Assembly: GCF_963259705.1 (NCBI RefSeq)
Contig: NC_081844.1
Location: forward strand, 24,196,294-24,260,293
Direction: 5' to 3'
Source: Myotis daubentonii
Taxonomy: Eukaryota; Chordata; Mammalia; Chiroptera; Vespertilionidae
Length of the DNA: 64,000 bases
A model generated the notes under the pieces. That model searched no databases, was not told where the DNA came from, and was given only the letters and a program-made list of their open reading frames with translations. Position 1 is the stretch's first letter, and the number at the start of each line of letters is the position of its first letter. This document shows positions 1 through 11,205 of the stretch, piece after piece. The translations under genes and the position numbers were made by a program.

Positions 1-231
1 TCTCTCACTCAGCATCATGTTTTCAAGGTTTATCCACATCACAGTTCCACTAATTTCTTAATAATCAGATTTCGGCTCTCATATTTAATCCTCGGACCAT
101 TCTATCTAAAGTGGCACGCCTCTCCAGTCACTCCGGTCTCTCGCTTGTTTTCATTTTCTTTATAGCACTCATCTCCACCTAGTAGGAGCTCAACAAGGAT
201 TAGGTAGAGGAATTAAATGCTTGCATCATAC
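1..231 (-). other. ADGRE3 intron, start of window
   Basis: Intron sequence just 3' of the GPS exon donor. I see no exon or clear repeat in it. Confidence 0.6.
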
Positions 232-399
232 CTGGCTGGTGAAGGCCATGAGGACAGCGAAACTGGACAAGTGAGTGCATCTGCATGTGGTATGACTCTC
301 GTTCACCTGCACCAGGAAGCAGCCGTCCCTGGACCAGTGGCTGTCCTCCCCAGTGCTGTTCCAGAAGACACAGAAGACCTTCTTGCTCAGGGGTTTCAT
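232..399 (-). CDS. ADGRE3: ADGRE3 coding exon 9 (GPS cleavage motif)
   Basis: 168 bases, phase 0 to phase 0, acceptor ttttcag, donor gtatga. It encodes KKVFCVFWNSTGEDSHWS, then RDGCFLVQVNESHTTC and RCTHLSSFAVLMAFTSQ. The four GPS cysteines, both tryptophans and the cleavage tripeptide H-L-S are intact, so the receptor should self-cleave between L and S. Downstream of the cut, SFAVLMA is the tethered agonist region. Human has CVYWKSTGQGSQWSRDGC in the same place. The next exon (first transmembrane helix) is outside the window. Confidence 0.97.
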
Positions 400-1010
400 C
401 TGAAAATAGAATGGGCTCACTGTGTTCTTGCTCAGAAGGAGCAGCTCTTAGAGTGCCGTCTGCGCTGGGGTGGAGAATGAGAACGTGGCTGAGAGTGACT
501 CAGGTGATTTCTATTTTAAGTGGAGAGAATGGCCACCAGGACAACAGCCCCCATGGTCCCACCTCCATCAGGATTTCACAAAACGTAAAACAAGGTCATC
601 TCTCTCTGTGGGAGTTTGAATTTTACAAGATGTCATTGGATTTATGACTTTGTCCCCTACCAGGGGAATCAGACAAAAAGAGAGTGTAAGGCTCACACAA
701 AGTTTTCTCCCCAATACTTTCCAAGCCCAATTTCCCTGGTCTCCCCAACCCCTCCAACTCCCCCAAAACAATAACAAAAAAATTTCTCTGGTCCCTTGAC
801 ACCAGTTCCTTTCCTGAGAACACAATGATTGCTTATGCAATGAGAGGGGTAGTATAGGAAAAGAACATCACCAGGAGATAGAGGATAAAATTAGCCCTCA
901 GCCTTTTCTCTTTGTCCCAAGGGCTTCTAGATCAACTGTTCATGGGGCAAGGAGACCAGTCAGATACTCTTCTCTTTGGGGCCTGTATCTCCTTTGAGAT
1001 ACAAAAAAAA

Positions 1011-1208
1011 TTAATTTTTTTTTTCTGACTGAGTTCTGTAGTCTTAACCGTTAATACCAGTCTTCTATGCAAATGTTACATGTCAATTGAATATTATATC
1101 TCACTTCAAATTTCACAGATATAGGAGATACCTGCATTTAAAATAATTTCATGCACTAGTATCATGCTGACCAAGAAAAACAGCACGATGTAATCTGAAA
1201 TTTTCTAC
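1011..1208. repeat. Copy 1 of a local 190-bp direct duplication
   Basis: Nearly the same sequence recurs at 2137-2331, starting from a T-run followed by ctgactgagttctgtagtc and ending near ttttctactagc. A few substitutions and a short indel separate the copies. It does not resemble VES, L1 or MIR. The interval between the copies holds an antisense L1 3' end and a VES. Confidence 0.85.
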
Positions 1209-1359
1209 TAGCTCATTCCCAGATTTCCTGCTCCACTCCCTCTGCCCCATGTCGTTCATCAAAAATTTCATGCCTAGATTTTATGCATCAGATAGAGAAA
1301 ACCTACATTTCCCCGCCTTTCTCCTTTAACTCTTATTTTCTTAAATTATTATTTTAAAA

Positions 1360-1830
1360 GTAGATTAAGTTTCCAGCTTTACGGAGGGACAATTGACATG
1401 TAACATTGTGTAAGTTTAAGGTGTAAAATGTAATGATTACCACAGCAAGTTTAGTTAACACCCATCACCTCTCATAGTTACAATTTTTATTTTGTGGTGA
1501 GAGCTTTAAAACCCTACTCTCTTAGCAACTTTCAAATATACAATATGGTATTATTAACTAGAGTCACCATGCTGTACTCATTAGACCCCCCAGAACTTAT
1601 TCTTCTCATAACTGGAAGTTTGTACCCTTTGATCACTTTCACCTATTTCTCTCACCCCCAGCCCTTAGCAACCAGCAATCTGTTCTCTGTCTCTATGACT
1701 TTGGCTCTTTTAGATTCCACATATGAGTGAAATAATTTGGTATTTGTCTCTCTCTGTGTGACTTAGGTCACTTGGCATAATGGCCTCAAGGTCCATCCAT
1801 GTTAACAACACAAATCATTAGGTTTTCTTC
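1360..1830 (-). mobile_element. L1 3' end fragment
   Basis: Reads as the complement of an L1 3' region, with the well-known block ending in ttagattccacatatgagtg and the following aaggtccatccatg segment. It is old, with many changes and no coding capacity left. Confidence 0.75.
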
Positions 1831-1976
1831 AATTCTTATTTTCTGAACTGAAAGGGAAAGGAGCAAACAAATTTTACTACGTCTATGTCTGGCTACTACT
1901 ACCCTGCCTATCTTTATGAGTTTGGACAGAGAATGGGAAAAGGCAATGGATTAATTTAAAAGTGTTTTTTTTTTTT

Positions 1977-2140
1977 GGCCCAGCCGGCATGACTAAGTGG
2001 TTGAGCGTCAACCTATGAACCAGGAGGTCACCATTCAATTCCCAGTTCAGAGCACATGCTTGGGTTTTCTCTCATCATTGATGTTTCTCATTCTCTCTCT
2101 CTCTCTTCCTTCCTCTCTGAAATAAATAAAAATGTATTAA
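1977..2140 (+). mobile_element. VES SINE (diverged)
   Basis: tRNA-like head with A-box and B-box remnants (cattcaattcccagttc), then the CT-rich tail region and ttaataaaa-like end. It is older than the copies near 13.1 and 16.5 kb. Confidence 0.8.
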
Positions 2141-2331
2141 AAATTTTTTTTTCTGACTGAGTTCTGTAGTCTTAACCATTAATACCAGCCTTCTATGCAG
2201 AAATGAATATTATATCTCAGTTCAAATTTCACAGATATAGGAGGTACCTGCATTTAAAATAATTTCATGCACTAGTATCATGCTGCCCAAGAAAAACAGC
2301 ACGGATGTAATCTGAAATTTTCTACTAGCCC
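2137..2331. repeat. Copy 2 of the local 190-bp direct duplication
   Basis: Matches 1011-1208 in the same orientation at an offset of about 1.13 kb. It starts directly at the 3' end of the VES element. Confidence 0.85.
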
Positions 2332-2422
2332 TATTAAAAAAGGTGAAAAAAACAAGTCAGATTAATTTTAATGATATCTTTCATTTAACTCACTATATTC
2401 AAAATAGTTTTTTATTTATAGA

Positions 2423-3488
2423 CTAGGGGCCCGGTGCACGAAATTCGTGCACTGGGTGTGTGTGGGGAGGGGAGTGTCCCTCAGCCCAGCCTGCCCCCTC
2501 TCACATACTGGGAGCCCTCAGGCGTTGACCCCCATCACCCTCCAATCGCAGGATCGGCCCCTTGCCCAGGCCTGACGCCTCTGCCAGAGGTGTCAGGCTT
2601 GGACAGGAGACCCCCATCTCCCCCTGATCACTGGCTCTGGCCCCTGCCCAGGCCTGAGGCCTCTGGCCCAGGAATCATGCCTGGGCAGGGGACCCCCATC
2701 TCCCTCTGATCGCTTGCTCCACCCCCGCCCAAGCCTGACGCCTCTGACCCAGGCTTCAGGCCTGGGCAAGGGGACCATTATATCCCCCCAATCCCCGGCT
2801 CCGCCCCCCACCCAGGCCTGATGCCTCGGCCAGAGGAGTTGACCCTCATCACCCTCTGATCACCAATCACCGGATCGGTCCCTTGACCAGGCCTGAGGCC
2901 TCCGGCAGAGGTGTCAGGCCTGGGCAGGGGACCCCCAGCTCCCCGTGGTTGCAGGCTCCGCCCCTGCCCAGGCCTAACACCTCTGGCCTAGGCGTCCGGC
3001 CCGGGCAGTGGGGACCCGCAGCTGCAGTGGCCCCGCGATCGTGGGCTCCGCTTTAGGCCCAGGCAAGGGACCCCTAGCTCCCGGGACTGCCAGCTTCGAC
3101 CGTGTCCAGCTCCCATCGCTGGCTCCACCCCTACTTCCTGCTATCACTGGCCAGGGCGGCAAAGGCGCCTGATTCTCCGATCATGGCTGGGGGGCAGGGC
3201 AAAGGTGGCCCCAGGGCCGCCTTTGCCCTGCCCCCCAGCTCTTAGCTCCCCCCTGGGTTTCTGATCACTGTCAGTGGCAGGGGGCTTCTTCCTGCTTTCC
3301 CTTTGGCCTCCCTGCATTGTGCCTACATATGCAAATTAACCGCCATCTTGTTGGCAGTTAACTGCCAATCTTAGTTGGAAGTTAACTGCCAATCATAGTT
3401 GGCAGTTAATTTGCATATAGCCCTGATTAGCCAATGAAAAGGGTATCGTCGTACGCCAATTACCATTTTTCTCTTTTATTAGATAGGA
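2423..3488 (-). mobile_element. Non-autonomous Helitron (HeliBat type), complete
   Basis: Read on the minus strand it starts TCCTATCTAATAAAAG, and it ends in a hairpin (gtgcacgaatttcgtgcac) followed by GGGCCCCTAG. The flanks are A and T, the normal Helitron AT target. The inside is GC-rich with repeated segments (gcccaggcctgaggcctc and variants) and has no helicase. The open frames inside are by-products of this repeat. Confidence 0.92.
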
Positions 3489-3794
3489 TTTAATTGATTA
3501 CATAATAGATTTACATTTTAATTCAAATATAGGGTAAAATATTGTAAATATTTTATTGGTGTGCCTATCTAATGTGTTGCATCCCTACAGAGCATCTGGT
3601 TATGACATAATTCTGTAGGATGCTGTTCCAGTTCCCTTTGTTTTAATATGTCAATATAAGTCAACATGTGTAATCAATAGCGAAAATATTAAGAAGATAG
3701 TTTGCATGTTTATTTCTAAGTTTTTGAAATCTAGAGATACTAAGTGTTCAGAATACTAAGTCTTTGAAATCTCAATCCAGACCCACCACATTTG

Positions 3795-3865
3795 ATTTTA
3801 ATTAATTAATTAACTAAATAATTAAATAAATATTTAATTAACTAATTAATTAATTAAATATATTT
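3795..3865. repeat. AT-rich near-palindrome (TTAA-type simple repeat)
   Basis: Runs of attaattaattaac on one side and their complement on the other, around aaataaatatttaatt. It can form a cruciform but looks like a simple repeat. Confidence 0.7.
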
Positions 3866-3932
3866 GTGGAATGTGGGGCAAATGGTTAACATTGCAAAGC
3901 AAATTGCAAACTGTTATCTTCCTTGGTTTTTA

Positions 3933-4158
3933 TTTATTTTATTTTTTAAAATATATTTTTATTGATTTCATAGAGGAAGGGTGAGGGAGAGAGTGATAGA
4001 AACATCAATGATGAGAGAGAATCACCGATCAGCTGCCTCCTGCACTCCCCCCCGCCCCCCGAGGATTGAGCCAACAACCTATATGGCCTGACTGGGAATC
4101 GAACTGTAACCTCCTGGTTCATAGGTCAATGCTCAACCACTGAGCCATGCTGGCTGTG
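3933..4158 (-). mobile_element. VES SINE
   Basis: Complement of a full-length VES with T-run, GA-rich block and tRNA-like head. It is flanked by direct repeats of about 13 bp (cttccttggtttt / cttcctttggttt), the target-site duplication. Confidence 0.9.
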
Positions 4159-4714
4159 CTTCCTTTGGTTTTTAAAAAATCTCTTCTAAGGTCTCTATTA
4201 TTTCCCTAAAATTCCTCTTAATTTTTCACTCTATCCTAATCTCTTTTCTACTATGCTCTCTCAACTCTACTTCTCTTTTTTTATAGAGCAATTTTTCTTG
4301 CTCTTGGCACCTCTACTGTGTATACTGATCAGGAGTTAGCAAGCTATGGTACTTTATGACCACGTGGCACTCACCATCCCTCACTTATCTTTCCCATCCT
4401 TTCTCCTTACTTTTTGTTTCTGTATTCAATCATCATGATCCATTTCTTTTATCTCCCTCTCATAGGATAATCTGTACCACTTGGACTAGAGGTATCATCG
4501 AGTTGATCATTGACCAGTGGTAGTGGCAAATGAAGGGAAAGTGAAAGAAGGTGACAGAATTCTCATCATTCCTTCCCCTTTCACCTACTATTCCTTTATC
4601 CCACTTTCCTCCATCTAGACTCTGATAAATAGAAGCAGTTTCTGCTATAAACTAATTATTCATTAATGAGGTGTGGTGAGAGATTGGGGAAGCAAGGTTT
4701 AGGATAGTCTAGAT

Positions 4715-4939
4715 CAGTGGTCAGCAAACTGTGGCTCGGCAAACTGCAGCTCGCAAGCCACATGAGGCTCTTTGGCCCCTTGAGTATGGCTCTTCCACAA
4801 AATACCGACTTCTGCGCATGGGCCATGAAGTTTCAATCGCACTGTACGTGCGTGCCTGCACGTGGTATTTTGTGGAAGAGCCACACTCAAGGGGCCAAAG
4901 AGCTGCATGTGGTTCATGATCCGCGGTTTGCCGACCATG
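4715..4939. mobile_element. Short hAT element with SPIN-like ends
   Basis: Starts cagtggtcagcaaactgtgg and ends with the complement (ggtttgccgaccatg). It is nearly palindromic: agccacatgaggctctttgg on the left returns as ccaaagagctgcatgtggt on the right, and cttccacaaaatacc as ggtattttgtggaag. The ends resemble the SPIN family but the interior differs. Target duplications are imperfect (gtctagat / ggctagaa). Confidence 0.75.
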
Positions 4940-5146
4940 GGCTAGAATGCCAACAACAAAGTCCCTGTCTTCAAGGATCACCCAGTATAGTGAGACCCAC
5001 CGCATTTTAAATGCTTAATAGCTACAGGTAGCTCCTAGCTACGAAATGGGGCAGCACAGGTCCAGAATCACTGACTGGGAGGCTATGCATTTGTTCCATC
5101 TACATCTGTGAAACCCAAGCAAGTCCAAATAGCAGGCTTGACCCAC

Positions 5147-5331
5147 CTTCACGTGCTGAAAACTCAGAATCACAGGCCTGGAGAGAGATGTGTTCCTTTT
5201 GGGTCCAATAGCAGCGCTGACTACCTGGGAGTTCAGGTAAACTTGATCTTCCTTATTTATCCCGACAAAAAAAGTTGCATTTATGATATTTCCAAGAGAA
5301 GAGTATGAAATAAAGACAACTGCACTGGGAC
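5147..5331 (-). CDS. ADGRE3: ADGRE3 coding exon 8 (GAIN subdomain B)
   Basis: 185 bases, phase 1 to phase 0, acceptor tttcctcag and donor gtgggt. It contains FISYSSLGNIINATFF and DQVYLNSQVVSAAIGPKRN, identical to human ADGRE3 over these stretches, then SFQHVK before the donor. These are beta strands of the autoproteolysis-inducing fold. Sequons NAT and NTS are present. The exon lies only about 150 bases from the Helitron foldback at 5480. Confidence 0.97.
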
Positions 5332-5479
5332 CTGAGGAAACAGAAAAATAAAGTGCCACCACCATTCCTTCTGCCCCCTTTCCTGCCCCACATGTATCAT
5401 GCTTCCACAATGGTCACACCTGTGCTTGGGTGTGCCTAGTAAGTTCACTCTTCCTCCCATGCTCCTCCTCCCCAAATGC

Positions 5480-5963
5480 AAGTATTAACAGGATCTGCAG
5501 AGGGAGAGGTTGTTCTGATTCCAAGAATTGATTTGTCCTCACCTGACACTGGCCTCCCATTTAAATTGATTCAATGACAGTTTCCCGTGATGCCAGCATT
5601 TGTGATGACTATTAGTAAATCACAAGGACAAACTCTAGACAGAGTAGACATGTTCCTATCCGAACTCGTTTTCGCACATGGTCAGTTATATGTTGCTTTC
5701 TCTCGAGTTAGAAGAGCATGTGACGTTCAAGCTAAAGTTCTAAATACTTCAGCACAAGGAAAATTAGTCAAGCACTCTGAAAGTGTCTTCACTCTTAATG
5801 TGGTGTACAGGGAGATATCAGAATAAGTTTAATCACTTTATCAGTCATTGTTTGCATCACTGTTGTTTTTATATCATGTTTATGTTGTTTTCATATCATG
5901 TTTTTGTCATTTTTATATCATGGCTCTGTTGTTTTATATCCTTTTGTTACTGTTCATTTATTA
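5480..5963 (+). repeat. Inverted-repeat arm 1 of the Helitron helicase 3' part
   Basis: About 480 bases that are the near-exact complement of 6080-6585, including 79 codons of the helicase C-terminus (SKSQGQTLDRVDMFLS) and the AT-rich 3' tail with tatcatgttt repeats. Only a few substitutions separate the arms. Confidence 0.92.
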
Positions 5964-6079
5964 AAATATTTCCGCTAATTAATTTCCTTTTAATATTTCT
6001 ATTTGCCCTTTCTGTATAATAGAAGTGTGATAGATGAAAGGAAATTAGTAAAATGTATATGAAAATAATATATAAATTT

Positions 6080-6585
6080 ATTAATAAATGAACAGTAACA
6101 AAAGGATATAAAACAACAGAGGCATGATATAAAAATGACAAAAACATGATATGAAAACAACAAAAACATGATATAAAAACAACATAAACATGATATAAAA
6201 ACAACAGTGATGCAAACAATGACTGATAAAGTGATTAAACTTATTCTGATATCTCCCTGTACACCACATTAAGAGTGAAGACACTTTCAGAGTGCTTGAC
6301 CAATTTTCCTTGTGCTGAAGTATTTAGAACTTTAGCTTGAACGTCACATGCTCTTCGAACTCGAGAGAAAGCAACATATAACTGACCATGTGCGAAAACG
6401 GGTTCAGATAGGAATATGTCTACTCTGTCTAGAGTTTGTCCTTGTGATTTACTAATAGTCATCACAAATGCTGGCATCACGGGAAACTGTCATTGAATCA
6501 ATTTAAATGGGAGGCCAGTGTCAGGTGAGAACAAATCAATTCTTGGAATCAGAACAACCTCTGCCTCTGAAGATCCTGTTAATAC
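6080..6585 (-). repeat. Inverted-repeat arm 2 of the Helitron helicase 3' part
   Basis: The arm continuous with the rest of the helicase, so it is the original copy. A spacer of about 115 bases separates it from arm 1. It carries one or two extra copies of the tatcatgtttttgtt-type tail repeat. Confidence 0.92.
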
Positions 6586-7518
6586 TTCAGCTTTGATAAT
6601 GTTAGGTCGTAATCTTTTGATAATAACTCTGGTACCATTACAAAGACCCCATTTACTATTAAGATTTCTCAATTGCATGATGATTTAACCTACTTTCAAT
6701 TTTAATTTATGACACAGCATTCCCGAAGGAGTAATATTATTAAGAAATTCAATCGGAAAATTTTCCTTTTTAGCATCATCTGTGGAATCAATGGAATCAT
6801 CACTCAAATATGTGTGAAAATCTCCATCGAGTATATCCAAAATTTCTTCATTTGATTTTTGAACATGCTCATTTTTTGGACAAAGAATTGCACGTTTAGA
6901 TATATTTTTAATATTATCTATAGATACAGTATTTCCAAAGGTTGCTTCAATAATAGATCCATTACAAATCGTTTCACAGGGGATTTAATAATATCCATTC
7001 CTAAATGAAAACTGCTATCAAGTTTGCCATCTCCAAATTTTACTAACCATTCACTATAAGCAAAATCTTCTGATCTCATATTTGTTATAAGAGACAACTT
7101 TCTGAAACAGCCCCAAACATTGCAGTACTTTAAACTCATTTGTACTATGGCCGATCGCATAGTATGCGGTACAATACTGAGACATTGTCGAAAATCCCCT
7201 CCAAGAAGGAGAACTTTCCTACCAAATACAACATTCAAATTTCTCTTAGTAATCTGTCTATGGCATTTATAGCATGACTGGATGCCATGGTGCATTCATC
7301 AATAATGAGAAGTTGGGCCTTTTTAATAGTTTTAGCAAGTTCACTGTTTATATTGAGTCTAGAAATTGATGTTTCATTGAGTGGAATGGGTAATTTATAT
7401 TGGGAATGAAAGGTGCTTCCACCGAGAAGTAAATTTGCAGCAATTCCTGTAGACGCTGTGGGTAAAACAGTACTACCACGACCTCTAATATAATGTATGA
7501 AAACTTTATAAAGATATG

Positions 7519-7800
7519 CCACCACGCTCTGAGGGCCGGTTCCTGCCTCAAACCTTGCCCTTACCGGAAACAGCTCGGGGAGGGCGCAGCTGTTGTTAAG
7601 AGGACCCAGGACTCAGTGCAGCCATGCTCTGAGGGCGGGTTCCTGCCTCAAACCTCACTGCCCTAGCAGGAAACAGCTTGGGGAGGGTGCAGCCATTTCC
7701 AAGATGACCCCTGCAGGACTGACTTCCTTCTGATTGGTTGAGCCTCAGTCATGACGTTACACCCAGGGTTTTTATATAAATATTTCCATGTCAATAAGTA
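7519..7800 (+). promoter_or_regulatory. Promoter-like block with two ~100-bp direct repeats
   Basis: Two tandem copies (7519-7619, 7620-7722) share gctctgagggc-ggttcctgcctcaaacc and gaaacagct-ggggaggg. They are followed by a CCAAT-type box (gattggttg, 7733), a CRE-like core (tgacgt, 7751) and a TATA-like tttatataaat (7770). Repeated enhancer, CCAAT and TATA in this order look like the U3 part of a retroviral LTR on the plus strand, but I cannot name the family or see LTR ends. It joins the truncated helicase directly at about 7520. Confidence 0.5.
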
Positions 7801-9630
7801 CTCATTATTCTTTGTGCTGCTGAGAAGTCCATGTGGCAAAGAGGCTGCATATAGCGATTATTTAAGATTTTAGGGGAAAGAACTGGGTTTCTGCATTCAA
7901 ATCCTAGTTTTTCCCGTGACTAGCTGTGCAGTTTTTCTAATCAGATTTCTCTGGCCTCACTCAAGAGATCAGAAGTAGGAGAGCCACTTGTTTCTTTAAG
8001 TTAAAGTCAACTTCTGTTGTCAGAATGAAACACGAGTAGGTGGTTAGAAAACAGAGGCAGGTGATATACTCACCTGTTTTTATGCTTAGAAATTGCTTAT
8101 TTTTAATCTGGAATATTCTGGCATAAGAGCAAATCACAAGCAGGAAAAAGAAGAGTGGCTGTAGAGGTTTCCAAGGTTGGTCTCCATGGCCTTGTGGGTT
8201 TATTCAATGATATGTTTTATGGGAGGAAGGGTGTGTTACATCTATAATTACCTATAAAGTCCCAGTTCACACCTGGTGTCCTGGTGTAATTTAATAGTAC
8301 CCTCTTCCAATTTTAAAATTGTCACTGTTTGAAGATAAGTTACAAGATTACTGTAGACCAGCGGTTCTCAATTGAGGGTGATTCTGCCCCCTTCAGGGAA
8401 CACAGGGCACTGTCTGGAGGCATATTTGGTTGTCACAACTCGGGGGTTGCTATTGGCATCCAGTGGGCCAAGGCCAAGGATATAGTGCTCAAAACACTAT
8501 GGGCCCCACCCCAGAGAATAACCTGGCCCCATATGTCAATAGTTCTGAGGCTGGGAATCCAAGCAGAACCTGAAGGACAGAGAAATGTCCCTTATGAGTT
8601 TGTCACACATCCATCAATGGGTTCTTTTCTCTCATTAGTAATGTTAAGGCTTCAGCCTAACAGTGGATTTAATTTGACGAGCTTTTGTTATTGTTTGCCA
8701 GATACAGTGCCTATAGAGAAAGAATTAATGGTTCCCGCCCTGAAAGGGACCCCAGTACAGTGAAGGAGACAGGGCTGTGTCAATCAACAGATACAACACA
8801 ACATGGTAGATGCCAAGATAAGGTAGGTTCATGCTGGGGAGGGATGGCCTGACTCTGGTGCTGTGATGGAAGTGGGCAGTCCTGGGAGGTGAAAGTTGAG
8901 CTATATTAAAAGAAGAGACAAAGTTCACCCAACAAAGTGATGGTTGTCATTCCTGGCAGGGAAACAACCAATGCAAATGCTTGGAGATGAGACCACAGAG
9001 CCCATTAGGGGATGATAAATAGTCTCCTGCTGAGCACATCTGTGCCAGGTACTCCTCAAAGCACATGGAATCCCACTGTGATGCATATAATTTATTTAAA
9101 CCATCAGCATAGACAGCTGTTCTGGGCTGAGCTGTGTCCTCATGAATCTACATGTTGAAATCCTAAACCCCAGTACCCCAGGGTGTGACCAAGGAGCAAA
9201 CTGGGCTGAAGATGTGATTTGGTAGCCTGTACTGTGTGAAGTCTTGCACTCTCTACAAATTGTGAATTGCAGAGGAATCCCATGATAATGCAAGTGTGAA
9301 ATTATGTGTTTGGAGGTTGGCTCCCCTCCTTTGCCTGGTCCATTCACAAATGGAGGCAGATTCAAGTACTTATCTTCTTGAGGGAGGAAAGTGATAGGAA
9401 CTGATTGTCTCATGAGATTGTCTCAGATCAGAATGCGGTTTGTTGTCTATGTTTTACTTTGGGAGTTTTGATGGACAGTACAGACAACTGTATCCATATT
9501 TACATGATTGGATTTCAAGACCCCATTTATCTTGCTATAGCAGTTTTAGCTAAGTATTCTTGCAAAATTGAAAAATTAAAGGTTTTCATGCCAACAACTC
9601 AATTTTTGGTTTCTCTTGGGGAAAAAAATC
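7800..9630. other. ADGRE3 intron 7, mostly unique sequence
   Basis: Apart from MER20 at 8355-8570 I see no exon, RNA gene or clear repeat. Short frames over 9096-9656 lack any recognisable motif. Confidence 0.5.
8355..8570 (+). mobile_element. MER20 (hAT-Charlie)
   Basis: Starts ggttctcaattgagggtgat and holds ggttgtcacaactcggggg and a gtcaatagttctgaggctg end, the MER20 consensus blocks in order. The 144-codon frame over it is not a gene. Confidence 0.9.
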
Positions 9631-9639
9631 AGAGTGTGT

Positions 9640-9850
9640 TGGCAGTTACAAAATAGTCACGGGAATATAAAGTCCAGCATAGGGAATGTAGTCAATAATG
9701 TTATAATAACTAGGTATGGTCAGGTGAATACTAGACTTATCAGGGGGATCACTTTGTAAGTTATGTAAAAGTCTAACCACTATGCTGTACACCTAAAACT
9801 AATATAATCCTGAATGTTAACTGTAGTTGAAAAAAAAAGTAAAAAAAGTG
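9640..9850 (+). mobile_element. L1 3' UTR end
   Basis: Contains the bat L1 tail blocks (gtcacgggaatataaag, agggaatgtagtcaataatg, tgtacacctaaaactaatat) and ends in an A-rich tail. Confidence 0.85.
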
Positions 9851-10319
9851 ACTAGATAATGTGACTCAAATAAAGCTGAATTCATTTCTAACTGCCCGTC
9901 ACCCCCCCTCCCCCAAAACAAAAGTCAGAGTCTGATAACACTGGGACAATTAATAGTAACAATCTACTCCTTTGTATGCAGATTCTGTAGGCACCCTGAC
10001 TTTATTTCTTGGCACTCTTGGTTTCTTTATATGCTGATGGGTTTTACTCAGGCAGCTGAACTCTGCCTGGGAGCTTTCCATGAGAGAATGTGTTTGGTCT
10101 GCACTCAGGGCAGAATGGAAGGGTTTGGAAATGAACTCCCCAGGTGGGTCCTCAACCAGTGATGAATCAGCGCGGTTAGATAAATGGCCCAACGCCTTCT
10201 CCTTTAGTGGAATAACTCAGTGGGATTGAGCTCCAGTTACCACCAGCAGTAACCTGTTCACTAACATAACAATCCCTGTATTGGCTGCCTTTTCTCCCCT
10301 CACTTTCTCTCTCCACAAC

Positions 10320-11205
10320 TTGGGTAGTTAATTTTATGTTAACGTGGCAAGTTCATGGTACACAGATATTTGGTCAAACATCAGTCTGGATGTTGCTGTG
10401 AAGGTATTTTTTAGATGAGATTAATATCTATCTATCTATCTATCTATCTGCATCCTTTAAAAATTTTTGTTTTTGCTTGAATTCTTATAGTATTCTTATA
10501 GTTATTTTATTTTTTAAATTATATTTATTGGGGTGACATTGGTTAATAAGATTATATAGGTTTCAAGTGTACATTTCTATGATACATGATCTGTATATTG
10601 CATTGTGTGCCCACCACCCAAAGTCAAATCATCTTCTGTCACCATATATTTAGCCCCCTTTACCTTTTACTGTCCCCCACCCCCTTTCCCTCTGGTAGCC
10701 ACGGTACTGTTCTCTGTATCTGTGAGTTTCAGTTTTATATCCCACATATGAGTGAAATTATATGGCTCTTATCTTTTTCTGATTGACTTGTTTTGCTTAG
10801 CATAATATTCTTAAGGTCCATCCATGGATAAAGATGTGATACATGAGTACAATGGAATACTACTCAGCCATAAGAAGAGTTGAAATACTGCTATTTGTCA
10901 CAGCATGAATGGATCTTGAGATTAAAGCTTAAATAGTTAGGCTTGAGTAAAGCAGATTATCCTCCATCTCATGGGTGGGCCTCATCCAATCAGTTGAAGG
11001 TCTTAAGGAAAAGACTGACCTCCCCGGAGGAAGAGGGAATTGTCTTCAGACTGTCTCTGGACTTGAGCTACAATATCAGCTCTTCCCTGGCTATATTTTA
11101 GACTTGCCAGCCTCCACAATAACATGAGGCAATTCCTTGAAATCTGTCTCTGTCTCTCTTCACACACATTCTATTGGTTTCTCTGGAGAACTCTGACTAA
11201 TACAC
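10320..11205. mobile_element. Old LTR-like repeat interrupted by an antisense L1 3' end
   Basis: The outer element begins taattttatgttaacgtggc, continues atatttggtcaaacatcag, resumes after the L1 at gtaaagcagattatcctcc and ends gttctctggagaactctgactaatac, a widespread old mammalian repeat whose class I do not assign. The inner L1 3' UTR (about 10500-10920, minus strand) starts with a (ATCT)n run and holds ggggtgacattggttaataag and cccacatatgagtgaaatt. Confidence 0.7.

Larger units (their letters stand above)
5480..7520 (-). pseudogene. Helitron Pif1-like helicase, broken, with inverted duplication
   Basis: The C-terminal half of an autonomous Helitron (HeliBat1-like) RepHel protein on the minus strand. 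In order: LPTASTGIAA (motif Ia region, 7460), LLIIDECTMAS (Walker B, 7300), KVLLLGGDFRQC (motif III, 7200), LCNGTRVI (6640), then TISKSQGQTLDRVD and HGQLYVAFSRV (motifs V and VI, 6430-6370). The Walker A lysine loop and the whole Rep nuclease are missing. There are at least two frame breaks (near 7270 and 7250) and a stop near 6690, so it is dead. The last part, 6080-6585, is repeated in opposite orientation at 5480-5963. Neither Helitron end can be seen, so the element limits are uncertain. It lies in the ADGRE3 intron between exons 7 and 8. Confidence 0.9.

Noticed and set aside
5587..5826. Host gene on the plus strand with SKSQGQTLDRV
   Set aside because: It is the inverted copy of the Helitron helicase end, without the rest of the domain.
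8329..8763. 144-codon frame
   Set aside because: More than half overlies a MER20 transposon and no motif is seen.
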